From positions 1-7,354 of the forward strand of contig JAPUJX010000424.1 in the NCBI GenBank assembly GCA_027295975.1: a stretch of DNA of 7,354 nt. The letters are read 5' to 3'. The DNA comes from Gammaproteobacteria bacterium. Lineage in GTDB: Bacteria > Pseudomonadota > Gammaproteobacteria > Pseudomonadales > Azotimanducaceae. Shown here piece after piece: positions 1-6,072 of this stretch; the stretch's first letter is position 1; each line of letters opens with the position of its first letter. The position numbers and the translations under genes are program-made. Below the pieces are notes generated by a model that saw only the letters and a program-made list of their open reading frames with translations, ran no database searches and was not told where the DNA came from.

Positions 1-1046
1 TGCGCACCACGGGCGAACCGGGTGACATGGTTGCCGTGGGAGCGGAGTTGGTTGCTTTCGAAACGACGACAGATGTCAAAGCGGCGGCTTCCGGTACACC
101 TCCACCGCTTCCTTCTCCTCCGACAAAAATCGAGCCCGGGAGAAAACCGGAAGCCTCAGTCAAGCCAGTCACAGCCGCTAAGGTCATCACCTCTCCGGCG
201 ATACGTAAACGTGCCCAGGAGGCGGGTATCGATCTCAGCAACGTTCAGGGAAGCGGCGCCAGGGGCCGCATCCTGCGGAGCGATCTCGATGCCGCTTTAA
301 CCGGTCAACCCGCGCCGGACTCATCCCGAAATGACGGTGTTGGCGATATTGATGAGATCAAGGTAATCGGCGTGCGGCGCTTGATCGCTAACCGCATGCA
401 GGCCAGCAAACGGGAAATACCACATTTTGCCTATGTCGAGGAAGTGGATGTTACCGCCCTGGAAGCTTTGCGCAAGCGTCTCAACGAAAGCCGCCAGCCC
501 CACCAGCAAAACCTCACCTACCTGCCCTTCATCGCACTTGCATTGATCCGCTCACTGCCCGCATTCCCTCACATCAACGCCCACTTCGACACTGAAAATG
601 GCGTATTGAAACGATATCGCAGCGTTCATCTGGGCATCGCCACCCAGACACCCGATGGGCTGAAGGTCCCGGTCGTTCACGATGCCCACGTTCGCGGACT
701 TTGGGATCTGGCTACGGAGATCAATCGGGTTGCCACGGCGGCTCGGGAAAACACCGCGCAACGCGGCGAACTCACCGGTTCGACAATTACCATAACGTCT
801 CTGGGTCGGCTTGGAGGCATCGTTACCACGCCGGTCATCAACGCACCCGAGGTTGCAATTATCGGGGTTAACAAAGCGGTCAAACGACCCACCGTCATAG
901 ACGACAACGTGGTCATCAGGCTGATGATGAACCTCTCTTCGTCTTTCGATCACCGATTCGTGGACGGTTTTGACGCTGCATCCATGATCCAGAACCTCAA
1001 AAACTACCTGGAAGAGCCCGCCACTATATTCATCAACTCAGGCTGA
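1..1046 (+). CDS. bkdB: Dihydrolipoamide acyltransferase (E2) of a branched-chain 2-oxoacid dehydrogenase complex, 5' partial
   Basis: Core acyltransferase of a 2-oxoacid dehydrogenase complex; it moves the acyl group from lipoyl-lysine to CoA in the cytoplasm. The frame is open from base 3 and gives 347 visible residues, so the true start and the lipoylated lysine lie upstream. Numbering from the Met at base 27: the tail of the lipoyl domain (ending GDMVAVGAELVAFE) comes first, then a Pro/Lys/Ala-rich linker (about 15-53), a peripheral subunit-binding domain (about 54-91, with SPAIRKRAQEAGIDL and GSGARGRIL) and the catalytic domain (about 109-339). The active-site motif is DHRFVDG at 308-314, with His309 and Asp313. 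The stretch GGIVTTPVINAPEVAIIGVN and the MNLSSSFDHR block resemble Pseudomonas-type branched-chain E2 (from memory) more than pyruvate or 2-oxoglutarate E2. E1 subunit genes would be expected upstream. The family is certain; the branched-chain specificity is an inference. Confidence 0.85.
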   Translation, partial: RTTGEPGDMVAVGAELVAFETTTDVKAAASGTPPPLPSPPTKIEPGRKPEASVKPVTAAKVITSPAIRKRAQEAGIDLSNVQGSGARGRILRSDLDAALTGQPAPDSSRNDGVGDIDEIKVIGVRRLIANRMQASKREIPHFAYVEEVDVTALEALRKRLNESRQPHQQNLTYLPFIALALIRSLPAFPHINAHFDTENGVLKRYRSVHLGIATQTPDGLKVPVVHDAHVRGLWDLATEINRVATAARENTAQRGELTGSTITITSLGRLGGIVTTPVINAPEVAIIGVNKAVKRPTVIDDNVVIRLMMNLSSSFDHRFVDGFDAASMIQNLKNYLEEPATIFINSG

Positions 1047-1049
1047 CTC

Positions 1050-1080
1050 CAAACCACCTGGACAGCGGTTTGAATTTTTC
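1050..1080 (+). terminator. Candidate weak rho-independent terminator after the E2 gene
   Basis: CAAACC (1050-1055) pairs with GGTTTG (1067-1072) around an 11-base loop in which one more C-G pair can form. The run ATTTTT (1074-1079) follows. The stem begins four bases after the E2 stop codon and lies between convergent genes, which suits a terminator. It is short and AT-rich, so it may be weak or fortuitous. Confidence 0.35.
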
Positions 1081-1113
1081 GGGTGAATGTCCCGTCTCGT
1101 CACACCAGCAAAT

Positions 1114-1890
1114 TTAGATGCTTCTTTCCAGCGGATCTTCGGACCAGGGTAACTTGGCAGCATCGTTCGGCTTCGTCTGAGAAAATAGGCTGCTGGATGC
1201 GGCATCGGGTGTGGCTGGTTGATATACCGACCGTCTTGGATCCCGCTCCAGCAATTTGATGAACGGCTTCCATTGGATGACATCTTTGGCCACCTGAGCA
1301 GGGGGTAACTCGTGCAGACCCAGCCCCCGCTCCGCCGTGCGTATATAGTTCTGGGTATCACGCAATACCGTTGCAACTGGAATTTCCAGCGTTCCCAGAA
1401 ACCGCATCAGCGATCGAAACACGATGGTATTGTTCCTGACTCGATTGGCAACCACCATGAGACGGTTTTCATGTCGGGAGATCTTCGCGATGAGCAGTAA
1501 ATCGGCAATGGTGCGGGCCGCCGCATGGATATCGATGTCTGACGGTAGAACAGGAATCACAATCTTGTCAGCGCTGCGAGCGAAATTCACGAGTTCGTGT
1601 TTCTGCAGCGCGGCGGGAGTATCAACGATCACCCGCTCGATCTCCGGCGGCACTCTCATCGCAAAGGAGCGGGTTAGTCCGATGTTGTCTTTGCCGTCGG
1701 CTATGCCGTGAATGGTAGCGGCGCTATCGGGACGTTTATTTAACCAGCGCGTGCTGGATCCCTGAGAATCGTAATCCATGAGAGCCGACAGCCGACCTTC
1801 GTTTGCATAATACGCGGCCAGATTGGTGGCAATCGTGGTTTTCCCCGATCCACCCTTGGGGTTGAGGATCACGATCTTACGAACAGTCAA
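1114..1890 (-). CDS. Orphan ParA/MinD-type P-loop ATPase (258 aa)
   Basis: Cytoplasmic ATPase of the ParA/Soj/MinD superfamily, whose members position DNA or other cargo by ATP-dependent dimerisation on nucleoid or membrane. The deviant Walker A is KGGSGKTT (12-19), with signature Lys12 and Lys17. The Walker A' region is DYDSQGSS (39-46), with Ser where most ParA proteins have Pro. Walker B is VIVDTPA (87-93). There is no N-terminal DNA-binding extension, so this is the small (type Ib/orphan) class, and the last 40 or so residues look disordered. The start is TTG at 1890: an in-frame TAA lies nine bases upstream, the first in-frame ATG would remove the Walker A loop, and GAGGT (1903-1899) sits eight bases before it. 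No parB or parS is seen beside it, and both neighbours are metabolic, so chromosome segregation is not implied; positioning of another cargo is equally possible. The family is certain, the cargo unknown. Confidence 0.85.
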   Translation of the reverse strand: MTVRKIVILNPKGGSGKTTIATNLAAYYANEGRLSALMDYDSQGSSTRWLNKRPDSAATIHGIADGKDNIGLTRSFAMRVPPEIERVIVDTPAALQKHELVNFARSADKIVIPVLPSDIDIHAAARTIADLLLIAKISRHENRLMVVANRVRNNTIVFRSLMRFLGTLEIPVATVLRDTQNYIRTAERGLGLHELPPAQVAKDVIQWKPFIKLLERDPRRSVYQPATPDAASSSLFSQTKPNDAAKLPWSEDPLERSI

Positions 1891-1896
1891 AAGCGT

Positions 1897-1925
1897 TTAC
1901 CTCGAGCTTTTGAATTGCGAGGTAA
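1897..1925 (-). promoter_or_regulatory. Inverted repeat enclosing the parA-like gene's ribosome binding site
   Basis: TTACCTCG (1897-1904) and CGAGGTAA (1918-1925) form a perfect 8-bp inverted repeat around 13 bases. On the minus strand the arm next to the gene holds the whole Shine-Dalgarno sequence GAGGT, eight bases before the TTG start. It could fold in mRNA and hide the ribosome site, or act as a DNA operator. The repeat is seen directly; either role is inferred. Confidence 0.4.
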
Positions 1926-2108
1926 CCGACATTACCATGCCGGACGTAAACTAATATGTTCACTAATAGCAACTTACGGAACATTATTGCAGGCATTTCA
2001 AGGAGCGCTTGAACACTTTGAACCAGCAACCATGACTCGAACCAGACCCACATCGGGAAGAGCCTGTTTCGGGACGCCACTGATTCTAATCCAATTCAGG
2101 AGTGAGTT

Positions 2109-2141
2109 CCTATTCAAGAGTTCTATTAAGCCTATTCAAGG
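2109..2141. repeat. 11-bp phased imperfect tandem repeat
   Basis: CCTATTCAAG occurs at 2109-2118 and 2131-2140, exactly 22 bp apart. Between them, GTTCTATTAAG (2120-2130) looks like a decayed third unit, giving about 11-bp spacing. It abuts the dispersed repeat at 2134-2154. It could be protein-binding sites on one helix face or remnants of a repeat element. Confidence 0.4.
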
Positions 2142-2154
2142 ACACCCACTAATT
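2134..2154 (+). repeat. Dispersed repeat copy A (REP/MITE-like terminus)
   Basis: The segment contains ATTCAAGGACA, then CCCACTAATT. Its near-copy is at 6741-6760 on the minus strand (ATTCAGGACATTCACTAATT), differing by one missing A and CC to TT. Here only a single arm is present, with no matching inverted arm nearby. Similar motifs ending in GTGGGTGTCC are, from memory, found in intergenic repeats of several proteobacteria; that has not been checked. Confidence 0.5.
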
Positions 2155-2299
2155 GCCCTCCGAAAAGTGAAGAGTCCGCCTCAAAGCCAGCTCGCGTTCG
2201 CGATAGGCCAGCCACGTCGGTCGGAACGTCGAAGAGGTTCTGGATTCGACGCCCTTCAGGAACCGTGAGGCTCGTGAACTCTGATATACGGAAGGCTCT

Positions 2300-3160
2300 C
2301 TAACGCGCTACGCTGGCATTGGCGATAATGACGATCGTCCCATCGTCCTTTTCAATCCAGGCAAACACAGAATCGCGTGCAGCATCCTCCACGGAAGGTC
2401 CCATCGCCACACCTTTGATACTGATGTGATCGTTCGGCCAGCACGGATTGGTGAATTTCACGTCGAGTTGGCCACTGCGGAACCAGCGTTCACCGAAGTG
2501 CCCATCGAGCAGATGACCGATGTAGGACATTGTCATACGGCCACCCACGACGACGTCCTGGAAACCGAGCTCCCTGGATGCCTTCAGATCGGTGTGGTAA
2601 CTCCTGCTGCCGTGAAAGTACTGCCCGCACATCTCCAGGGTGATGGTGCGGTCGAAACCAGGCAGTGGTTCACCCTCCGGAACGATGAACTTACGCACAC
2701 CCGCCTTCTTGTTCGGGTCACGGAATTGCACGTTTTCGACGGGCGCATCGAGCAGGAACGATTGATGATGGTTCAGCGTCAGAATTACCCCGCCTCGCAT
2801 GTCGATCATGCTCACAGCCGTATTAACGACTGTTCGGTCGCGTTTGCGGTAGATGTCCTCGATGCGACCGTGGGTAACGTATGTTTCGTTCCGTTGGAGT
2901 GGTTTTGCGAACGTCCACTCCTGGCGCATCCACAGATGACCACGCTGCTGGGAGAAAGCACTTTCGCCGAAGTAGTTGTCGGCGTCTGCCGCGATCATCG
3001 ACGGCACGGGTGCCTCACTCCGATCGAACGGGCCGCGATCTAGTTCCAGCCCCTCGTAGTAGTCCTCGAGGAGAGCATCGGTTACGGTGAAATTTTTCTC
3101 TGGAAGTATTCTGGCCACGACCGGATCCCGGTCCGATCGGGCAATGTTTACATCGCTCAT
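2300..3160 (-). CDS. MaoC/FAS1-like double-hotdog acyl-CoA dehydratase family protein (286 aa)
   Basis: Two hotdog folds in tandem. The N-terminal one (about 50-137) resembles the FAS1-like/MaoC_dehydrat_N domain (GHLWMRQEWTF at 74-84, then HHQSFLL). The C-terminal one (about 170-284) is MaoC-like, with YHTDLKASRELGF at 188-200 and VVVGGRMTMSYIGHLLDG following. Such proteins hydrate enoyl-CoA or dehydrate 3-hydroxyacyl-CoA/ACP in the cytoplasm. The hydratase-2 motif normally reads roughly SGDxNPxH; here the aligned stretch is FHGSRSYHTD (182-191). His189 is kept, but the catalytic Asp and the Asn are not visible, so activity may be altered. The ATG start has GAGGA seven bases upstream. It is divergent from the crotonase gene, with which it shares a repeat-rich 245-bp gap, suggesting common control and substrate. 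The family is firm; the exact reaction is unknown. Confidence 0.8.
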   Translation of the reverse strand: MSDVNIARSDRDPVVARILPEKNFTVTDALLEDYYEGLELDRGPFDRSEAPVPSMIAADADNYFGESAFSQQRGHLWMRQEWTFAKPLQRNETYVTHGRIEDIYRKRDRTVVNTAVSMIDMRGGVILTLNHHQSFLLDAPVENVQFRDPNKKAGVRKFIVPEGEPLPGFDRTITLEMCGQYFHGSRSYHTDLKASRELGFQDVVVGGRMTMSYIGHLLDGHFGERWFRSGQLDVKFTNPCWPNDHISIKGVAMGPSVEDAARDSVFAWIEKDDGTIVIIANASVAR

Positions 3161-3195
3161 GGTTGGATCCTCGTAAATCGGGGCCTCAAGGGGGA

Positions 3196-3341
3196 CGAAG
3201 GTCAGAGTGTACCCTCATAGGCACATATCTTCGCCCATGGCTTGCCTCTGGCTAGCCTTTGGCGAGCCTCTTCTTTATTAGACGCTCCCGATGACAGGAC
3301 TCATGCAGATATCGAAGGTCAGGACGTGACGTCGAAGATCA
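3196..3341. repeat. Direct repeats CGAAGRTCA with an ACGT palindrome between two of them
   Basis: CGAAGGTCAG occurs exactly at 3196-3205 and 3313-3322, and a variant, CGAAGATCA, lies at 3333-3341, all in the same orientation. The last two start 20 bp apart. GACGT-G-ACGTC (3323-3333) sits between and touches both. This suggests a second set of regulator sites, closer to the crotonase gene. It is a sequence observation; binding is inferred. Confidence 0.4.
3239..3271. promoter_or_regulatory. Three perfect-length tandem 11-bp units in a divergent promoter region
   Basis: The units are GGCTTGCCTCT (3239-3249), GGCTAGCCTTT (3250-3260) and GGCGAGCCTCT (3261-3271), consensus GGCNNGCCTYT. Each holds the small inverted repeat GGC-NN-GCC. 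They follow one another with no gap at about one helical turn, so bound proteins would line up on one DNA face. They lie 79 bp upstream of the MaoC-like start and 135 bp upstream of the crotonase start. A cooperative operator is the simplest reading; no regulator gene is in the window. Confidence 0.5.
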
Positions 3342-3405
3342 AAACGCGTTATCAGGTACAATTTCGCTCACTATCCCCCTCTCACATTTACCGAGATAAA
3401 AAATA

Positions 3406-4182
3406 ATGTCTGCTTACGAAACGATCCTGTACGACGTGGTCGACAACATGGCCACCATCACCCTCAACCGACCGGACAATTTGAACGGCATCACCAATAC
3501 GATGATGCGGGAACTCTTCGAGTGTATTAGTGAAGTCACGCTGGATCAGAACGTGCGGGTAGTTTTGTTGACAGGGGCGGGCCGGGGTTTCTGTCCTGGC
3601 GCGGACCTGAAGGCATACAGCAGCGGCGAAAAACAGGAACCTAATCGAAAGGAGTATTTCCACATCACATCGCTTCTCCACGAGATGCCAAAAGTTACCG
3701 TGGCGGCAATCAACGGGGCCTGCGCCGGTGCCGGGTTTGGCTGGGCCTGCGCGTGTGATCTGCGTTATGCCACGGCGCACGCCACATTCAACTCGGCCTT
3801 TTTGAGCGTTGCGATTTCCGGAGATATGGCAGGGCCCTGGCTCTTGCCGCGAATCCTTGGTGCCCAGAAAGCCAGAGAACTCTACTTCCTCCCCGGCAAG
3901 TTCGGGGCCGAAGAGGCCGAGCGTATCGGTCTTGTAGCGAAAACCTTTTCCGATGAAACGTTTCGTGACGAAGTTGCAGCCATCGTCGAGCGACTCACAA
4001 AGTCCGCGCCTCTGGCGATTGGGGAAATGAAGAAGAACTTCGTCAATGCAGAAAACATGAACTTACGTGACTACATCGAACTGGAGACGGAACGCCATGG
4101 TCGCACGGGTGCCAGCGCAGACACGCGTGAAGCGTTTCTCGCCTTCCTGGAAAAACGCGAACCTGAGTATCAGGGACGTTAG
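3406..4182 (+). CDS. Crotonase-family enoyl-CoA hydratase/isomerase (258 aa)
   Basis: Full-length crotonase-superfamily enzyme of usual size, acting on acyl-CoA thioesters in the cytoplasm. Oxyanion-hole segments are GRGFCPGADLKAY (59-71) and INGACAGAGFG (102-112), with ACDLRYA following. By-eye alignment to rat mitochondrial crotonase puts Gly112 at the place of Glu144 and Phe132 at that of Glu164, so both hydratase glutamates seem absent. Asp140, in SGDMAGPWLLPR, occupies the place where PaaG-type isomerases carry Asp. An isomerase or a specialised hydratase is therefore more likely than a standard beta-oxidation hydratase. The C-terminal helices (about 200-258) are intact, ending in EAFLAFLEKREPEYQGR. 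The ATG start has only a weak GAG about ten bases upstream. It is divergent from the MaoC-like gene and convergent with the sulfotransferase-like gene. The family is certain, the reaction open. Confidence 0.9.
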   Translation: MSAYETILYDVVDNMATITLNRPDNLNGITNTMMRELFECISEVTLDQNVRVVLLTGAGRGFCPGADLKAYSSGEKQEPNRKEYFHITSLLHEMPKVTVAAINGACAGAGFGWACACDLRYATAHATFNSAFLSVAISGDMAGPWLLPRILGAQKARELYFLPGKFGAEEAERIGLVAKTFSDETFRDEVAAIVERLTKSAPLAIGEMKKNFVNAENMNLRDYIELETERHGRTGASADTREAFLAFLEKREPEYQGR

Positions 4183-4322
4183 CTGTTCGAGAGACGAGTC
4201 TGATCATGAGATTGCCCAAGATCCGCCGGGAACTTCGATGGACTTAAGCAGATAAACGGACAATGTCTCTACCATCGGGCAGGCAATGGTGGTCAGCTGC
4301 GAACAAGGCGTTTACGGTCGAA

Positions 4323-5072
4323 TCAATCCTGGTAAACCGATTTTCTCTCAAGGAAATATTCGTAATACCCGCGACATGAATCAACCACGGTCTGACAGTC
4401 CCGCGGAAGATCATCGCCATGTGACGTATAAACCCCGAATCCGGTAGATCTGGCGACCGCATTGTACCAGTGCGACGCCCAGACCCCGTCGCTTTCGCGC
4501 AGTCCTCGAGGCCAGGCAAGCATCTTTTTCGAAAACCCGATGCCCAGCTGCCCACACAATCCGCGCAGCGTCTTTTCCGGCGCGAGCAACAGGTCGCGAG
4601 CATCCAGCACGGGCGGTGTCTGACCGGTAGCTGCGCAAACAAATTCGTATACTTCCACCTGGCGTCGCAATCCCAGATCAGCAACGCTCACCTGCCCGCG
4701 TTTTTGAACATAGGACGCCACCATGTCGACTGGATCCCGCACGAGAAACGCGTGTCTCAATCCGCGCAACCATGTTTCGTCTGGATCCACGACCATATGG
4801 TGGGTCATTTGTTTCTGGTATTCGACCGACACACCTGTCGGTAACGGCGCGGTCAATGCCTCGATGACAGCAGCCCAGTCTGTCGGCTGGCTCCTCAATA
4901 TTTCATCGCGCATCGGGTGGTCGATTCCCGTGGCGGCCAGGTAACAGGCGTAATAAGGCTCGTCGCGCACCACGCAGTCATCGCGATTCTCGAACGCCCG
5001 CATCATTGCGGTAGAAATATTGCGCGGACCGGACCACATTGCTATGCGCAAGGGATTAACATGGCCGCTCAC
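4323..5072 (-). CDS. Sulfotransferase-like P-loop protein coupled to an aminotransferase (249 aa)
   Basis: P-loop protein of the sulfotransferase fold. Numbered from the GTG at 5072, a PAPS-loop-like motif, WSGPRNISTAMMRAFENR (13-30), lies at the N-terminus, followed by DEPYYACYL (37-45), the block KQMTHHMV (87-94) and a 3'-phosphate-type motif, FLVRDPVDMVASY (109-121). Whether it uses PAPS is not known; bacterial members are usually annotated only as sulfotransferase family. The start is chosen because GTG at 5072-5070 overlaps the upstream gene's TGA (5071-5069) as GTGA, typical of translational coupling. A GTG at 5081 in the same frame would add three residues but sits too close to its AGGA. 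From memory, plant branched-chain aminotransferase-like proteins of about 555 residues fuse this kind of domain to a class IV aminotransferase, which supports a joint function. No substrate can be named. Confidence 0.8.
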   Translation of the reverse strand: MSGHVNPLRIAMWSGPRNISTAMMRAFENRDDCVVRDEPYYACYLAATGIDHPMRDEILRSQPTDWAAVIEALTAPLPTGVSVEYQKQMTHHMVVDPDETWLRGLRHAFLVRDPVDMVASYVQKRGQVSVADLGLRRQVEVYEFVCAATGQTPPVLDARDLLLAPEKTLRGLCGQLGIGFSKKMLAWPRGLRESDGVWASHWYNAVARSTGFGVYTSHGDDLPRDCQTVVDSCRGYYEYFLERKSVYQD

Positions 5073-5983
5073 GCCGCGCACTCTTCCTGTATGCGCTCGA
5101 GGTAATGCTGTTGCAACGAGAGAACCAGCGAACCACGCAGTCCATCGCCAACCTGGCGGCCGTCAACTTCTACCACCGGTACCACTCCTGCAAACGTACC
5201 GGTAACAAATATCTCATCAGCCGCATAAACGTCCGTCAGTGAGAAATTTCTTTCGCAACAGGTAATGCTACGACTTCGGCAGATCTCCAGCACTACCCCA
5301 CGGGTGATTCCGCCCAGGCAGTAGTCTCCGCTCGAGGTCCACACCTCTCCCTTGACAACGATGAAAAAGTGCGTGCTGTTGCATGTTGCCACAAATCCGT
5401 GCGGATCCAGCATCAGTGCCTCGTCGGCACCAGCCTTGGTCGCCTGGATGCAGGCCATAATGCAGTTGAGCTTCGAATGGCTGTTCAGCTTCTGATCCTG
5501 CACGTCTGGATAACCACGTCTAACGTGCACGGTGAACAGCCTGATCCCCTGCTCGATAACGTCCGGCAGCGATTCCTTATACTCTGGAATGATCACAATG
5601 GTTGGCGGCGTGATCGTGGCGCGCGGGTCTTGATAAGGTGTGGATTTCACGCCACGTGTGACCATCAGACGAATGTGCACGCCCTCCTCCATGCCGTTCG
5701 CCCGAAGCGTCTCATAAAGGCGAGCTTCGAGTTCTTCCCGGCCTACGTTCATTTCGAAGTCGAGTGTCTTCGTCCCGGCATATAGTCTGTCGAGATGCCG
5801 ATCGAGAAAGGCGATTCGGCCGTTGTGCACCCTCAGCCCTTCCCAGACCCCATCACCGAGCACAAAACCGGAATCGAAGACCGAAATCCGGGCTTCTGCT
5901 CGGGGAAACAACTCTCCATTCACACTGATCAGTATGTCCTGATTGCGTTCGTCAGAGCCATGGGCATGTGTCGAATTGATCAT
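5069..5983 (-). CDS. Class IV PLP-dependent aminotransferase (branched-chain / D-amino acid type, 304 aa)
   Basis: Fold-type IV aminotransferase, a cytoplasmic PLP enzyme. Visible features: ISVFDSGFVLGDGVWEGLR (33-51, substrate side), the probable Schiff-base lysine Lys171 in SHSKLNCIMACIQA, GADEALMLD (185-193), a phosphate-binding GITRG (225-229), and TGTFAGVVPV (261-270). Where most relatives have a Glu contacting the PLP pyridine nitrogen (SEG...N), this one reads VATCNSTHFF (198-207), apparently Thr200 for Glu and His205 for Asn. ATG at 5983 is preferred: GAGGA (5997-5993) precedes it by nine bases and the length suits the family. The frame runs on to 6082, but the added 33 residues look unlike protein and lack a ribosome site. 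It is the first gene of a two-gene operon, overlapping the sulfotransferase-like gene by four bases. It faces away from the ornithine-cyclodeaminase fragment. Branched-chain versus D-amino acid specificity cannot be settled here. Confidence 0.85.
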   Translation of the reverse strand: MINSTHAHGSDERNQDILISVNGELFPRAEARISVFDSGFVLGDGVWEGLRVHNGRIAFLDRHLDRLYAGTKTLDFEMNVGREELEARLYETLRANGMEEGVHIRLMVTRGVKSTPYQDPRATITPPTIVIIPEYKESLPDVIEQGIRLFTVHVRRGYPDVQDQKLNSHSKLNCIMACIQATKAGADEALMLDPHGFVATCNSTHFFIVVKGEVWTSSGDYCLGGITRGVVLEICRSRSITCCERNFSLTDVYAADEIFVTGTFAGVVPVVEVDGRQVGDGLRGSLVLSLQQHYLERIQEECAA

Positions 5984-5994
5984 GTGGGAGAGTC

Positions 5995-6025
5995 CTCGTT
6001 TCAGTCGGCTAATACTCGAAACGAG
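5995..6025 (-). promoter_or_regulatory. Inverted repeat touching the aminotransferase ribosome binding site
   Basis: CTCGTTTC (5995-6002) and GAAACGAG (6018-6025) form a perfect 8-bp inverted repeat with a 15-base spacer. On the minus strand the gene-proximal arm shares three bases with the Shine-Dalgarno GAGGA of the aminotransferase gene. A shorter palindrome, CTCG-AAA-CGAG (6015-6025), is nested in the distal arm. The layout suits an operator in this 89-bp divergent gap or an mRNA hairpin limiting translation. Confidence 0.4.
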
Positions 6026-6072
6026 TGTACCCCTACCACGCGGAACCAGCACCTGGATCAAAATATCGTCGT

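Larger units (their letters stand above)
1891..2299. other. Non-coding stretch between the ParA-like and MaoC-like genes
   Basis: No convincing gene is seen on either strand; the longest open frames have no family resemblance or ribosome site. It holds the inverted repeat at 1897-1925, 11-bp phased repeats at 2109-2141, one copy of a dispersed repeat at 2134-2154, and a perfect 7-bp inverted repeat, CGTCGAA (2227-2233) with TTCGACG (2245-2251). The last lies 49-73 bases past the stop of the MaoC-like gene and might be part of its 3' end, but it has no U-tract on the minus strand. The ParA-like gene's promoter should lie within about 1905-2050, where no clear -35/-10 pair is visible. Confidence 0.5.

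Noticed and set aside
2238..2251. TTCTGGATTCGACG, identical to the 5' signature of bacterial tmRNA
   Set aside because: Only 14 bases match. The following sequence lacks the tmRNA body, tag reading frame and 3' tRNA-like end, and it would run antisense into the MaoC-like gene.
1915..2268. 117-codon open frame on the + strand
   Set aside because: No ribosome site, no domain, and it crosses the phased repeats and the dispersed repeat; composition is not protein-like.
2426..3043. 205-codon open frame antisense to the MaoC-like gene
   Set aside because: It is the complementary shadow of a clearly coding frame and has no domain of its own.
3357..3362. TACAAT as a -10 box for the crotonase gene
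   Set aside because: No acceptable -35 hexamer at 16-18 bp upstream, so a promoter cannot be assigned.
4183..4322. Possible terminator between the convergent crotonase and sulfotransferase-like genes
   Set aside because: Only a 5-bp stem (ACCAT/ATGGT) without a U-tract was found; not enough to call.
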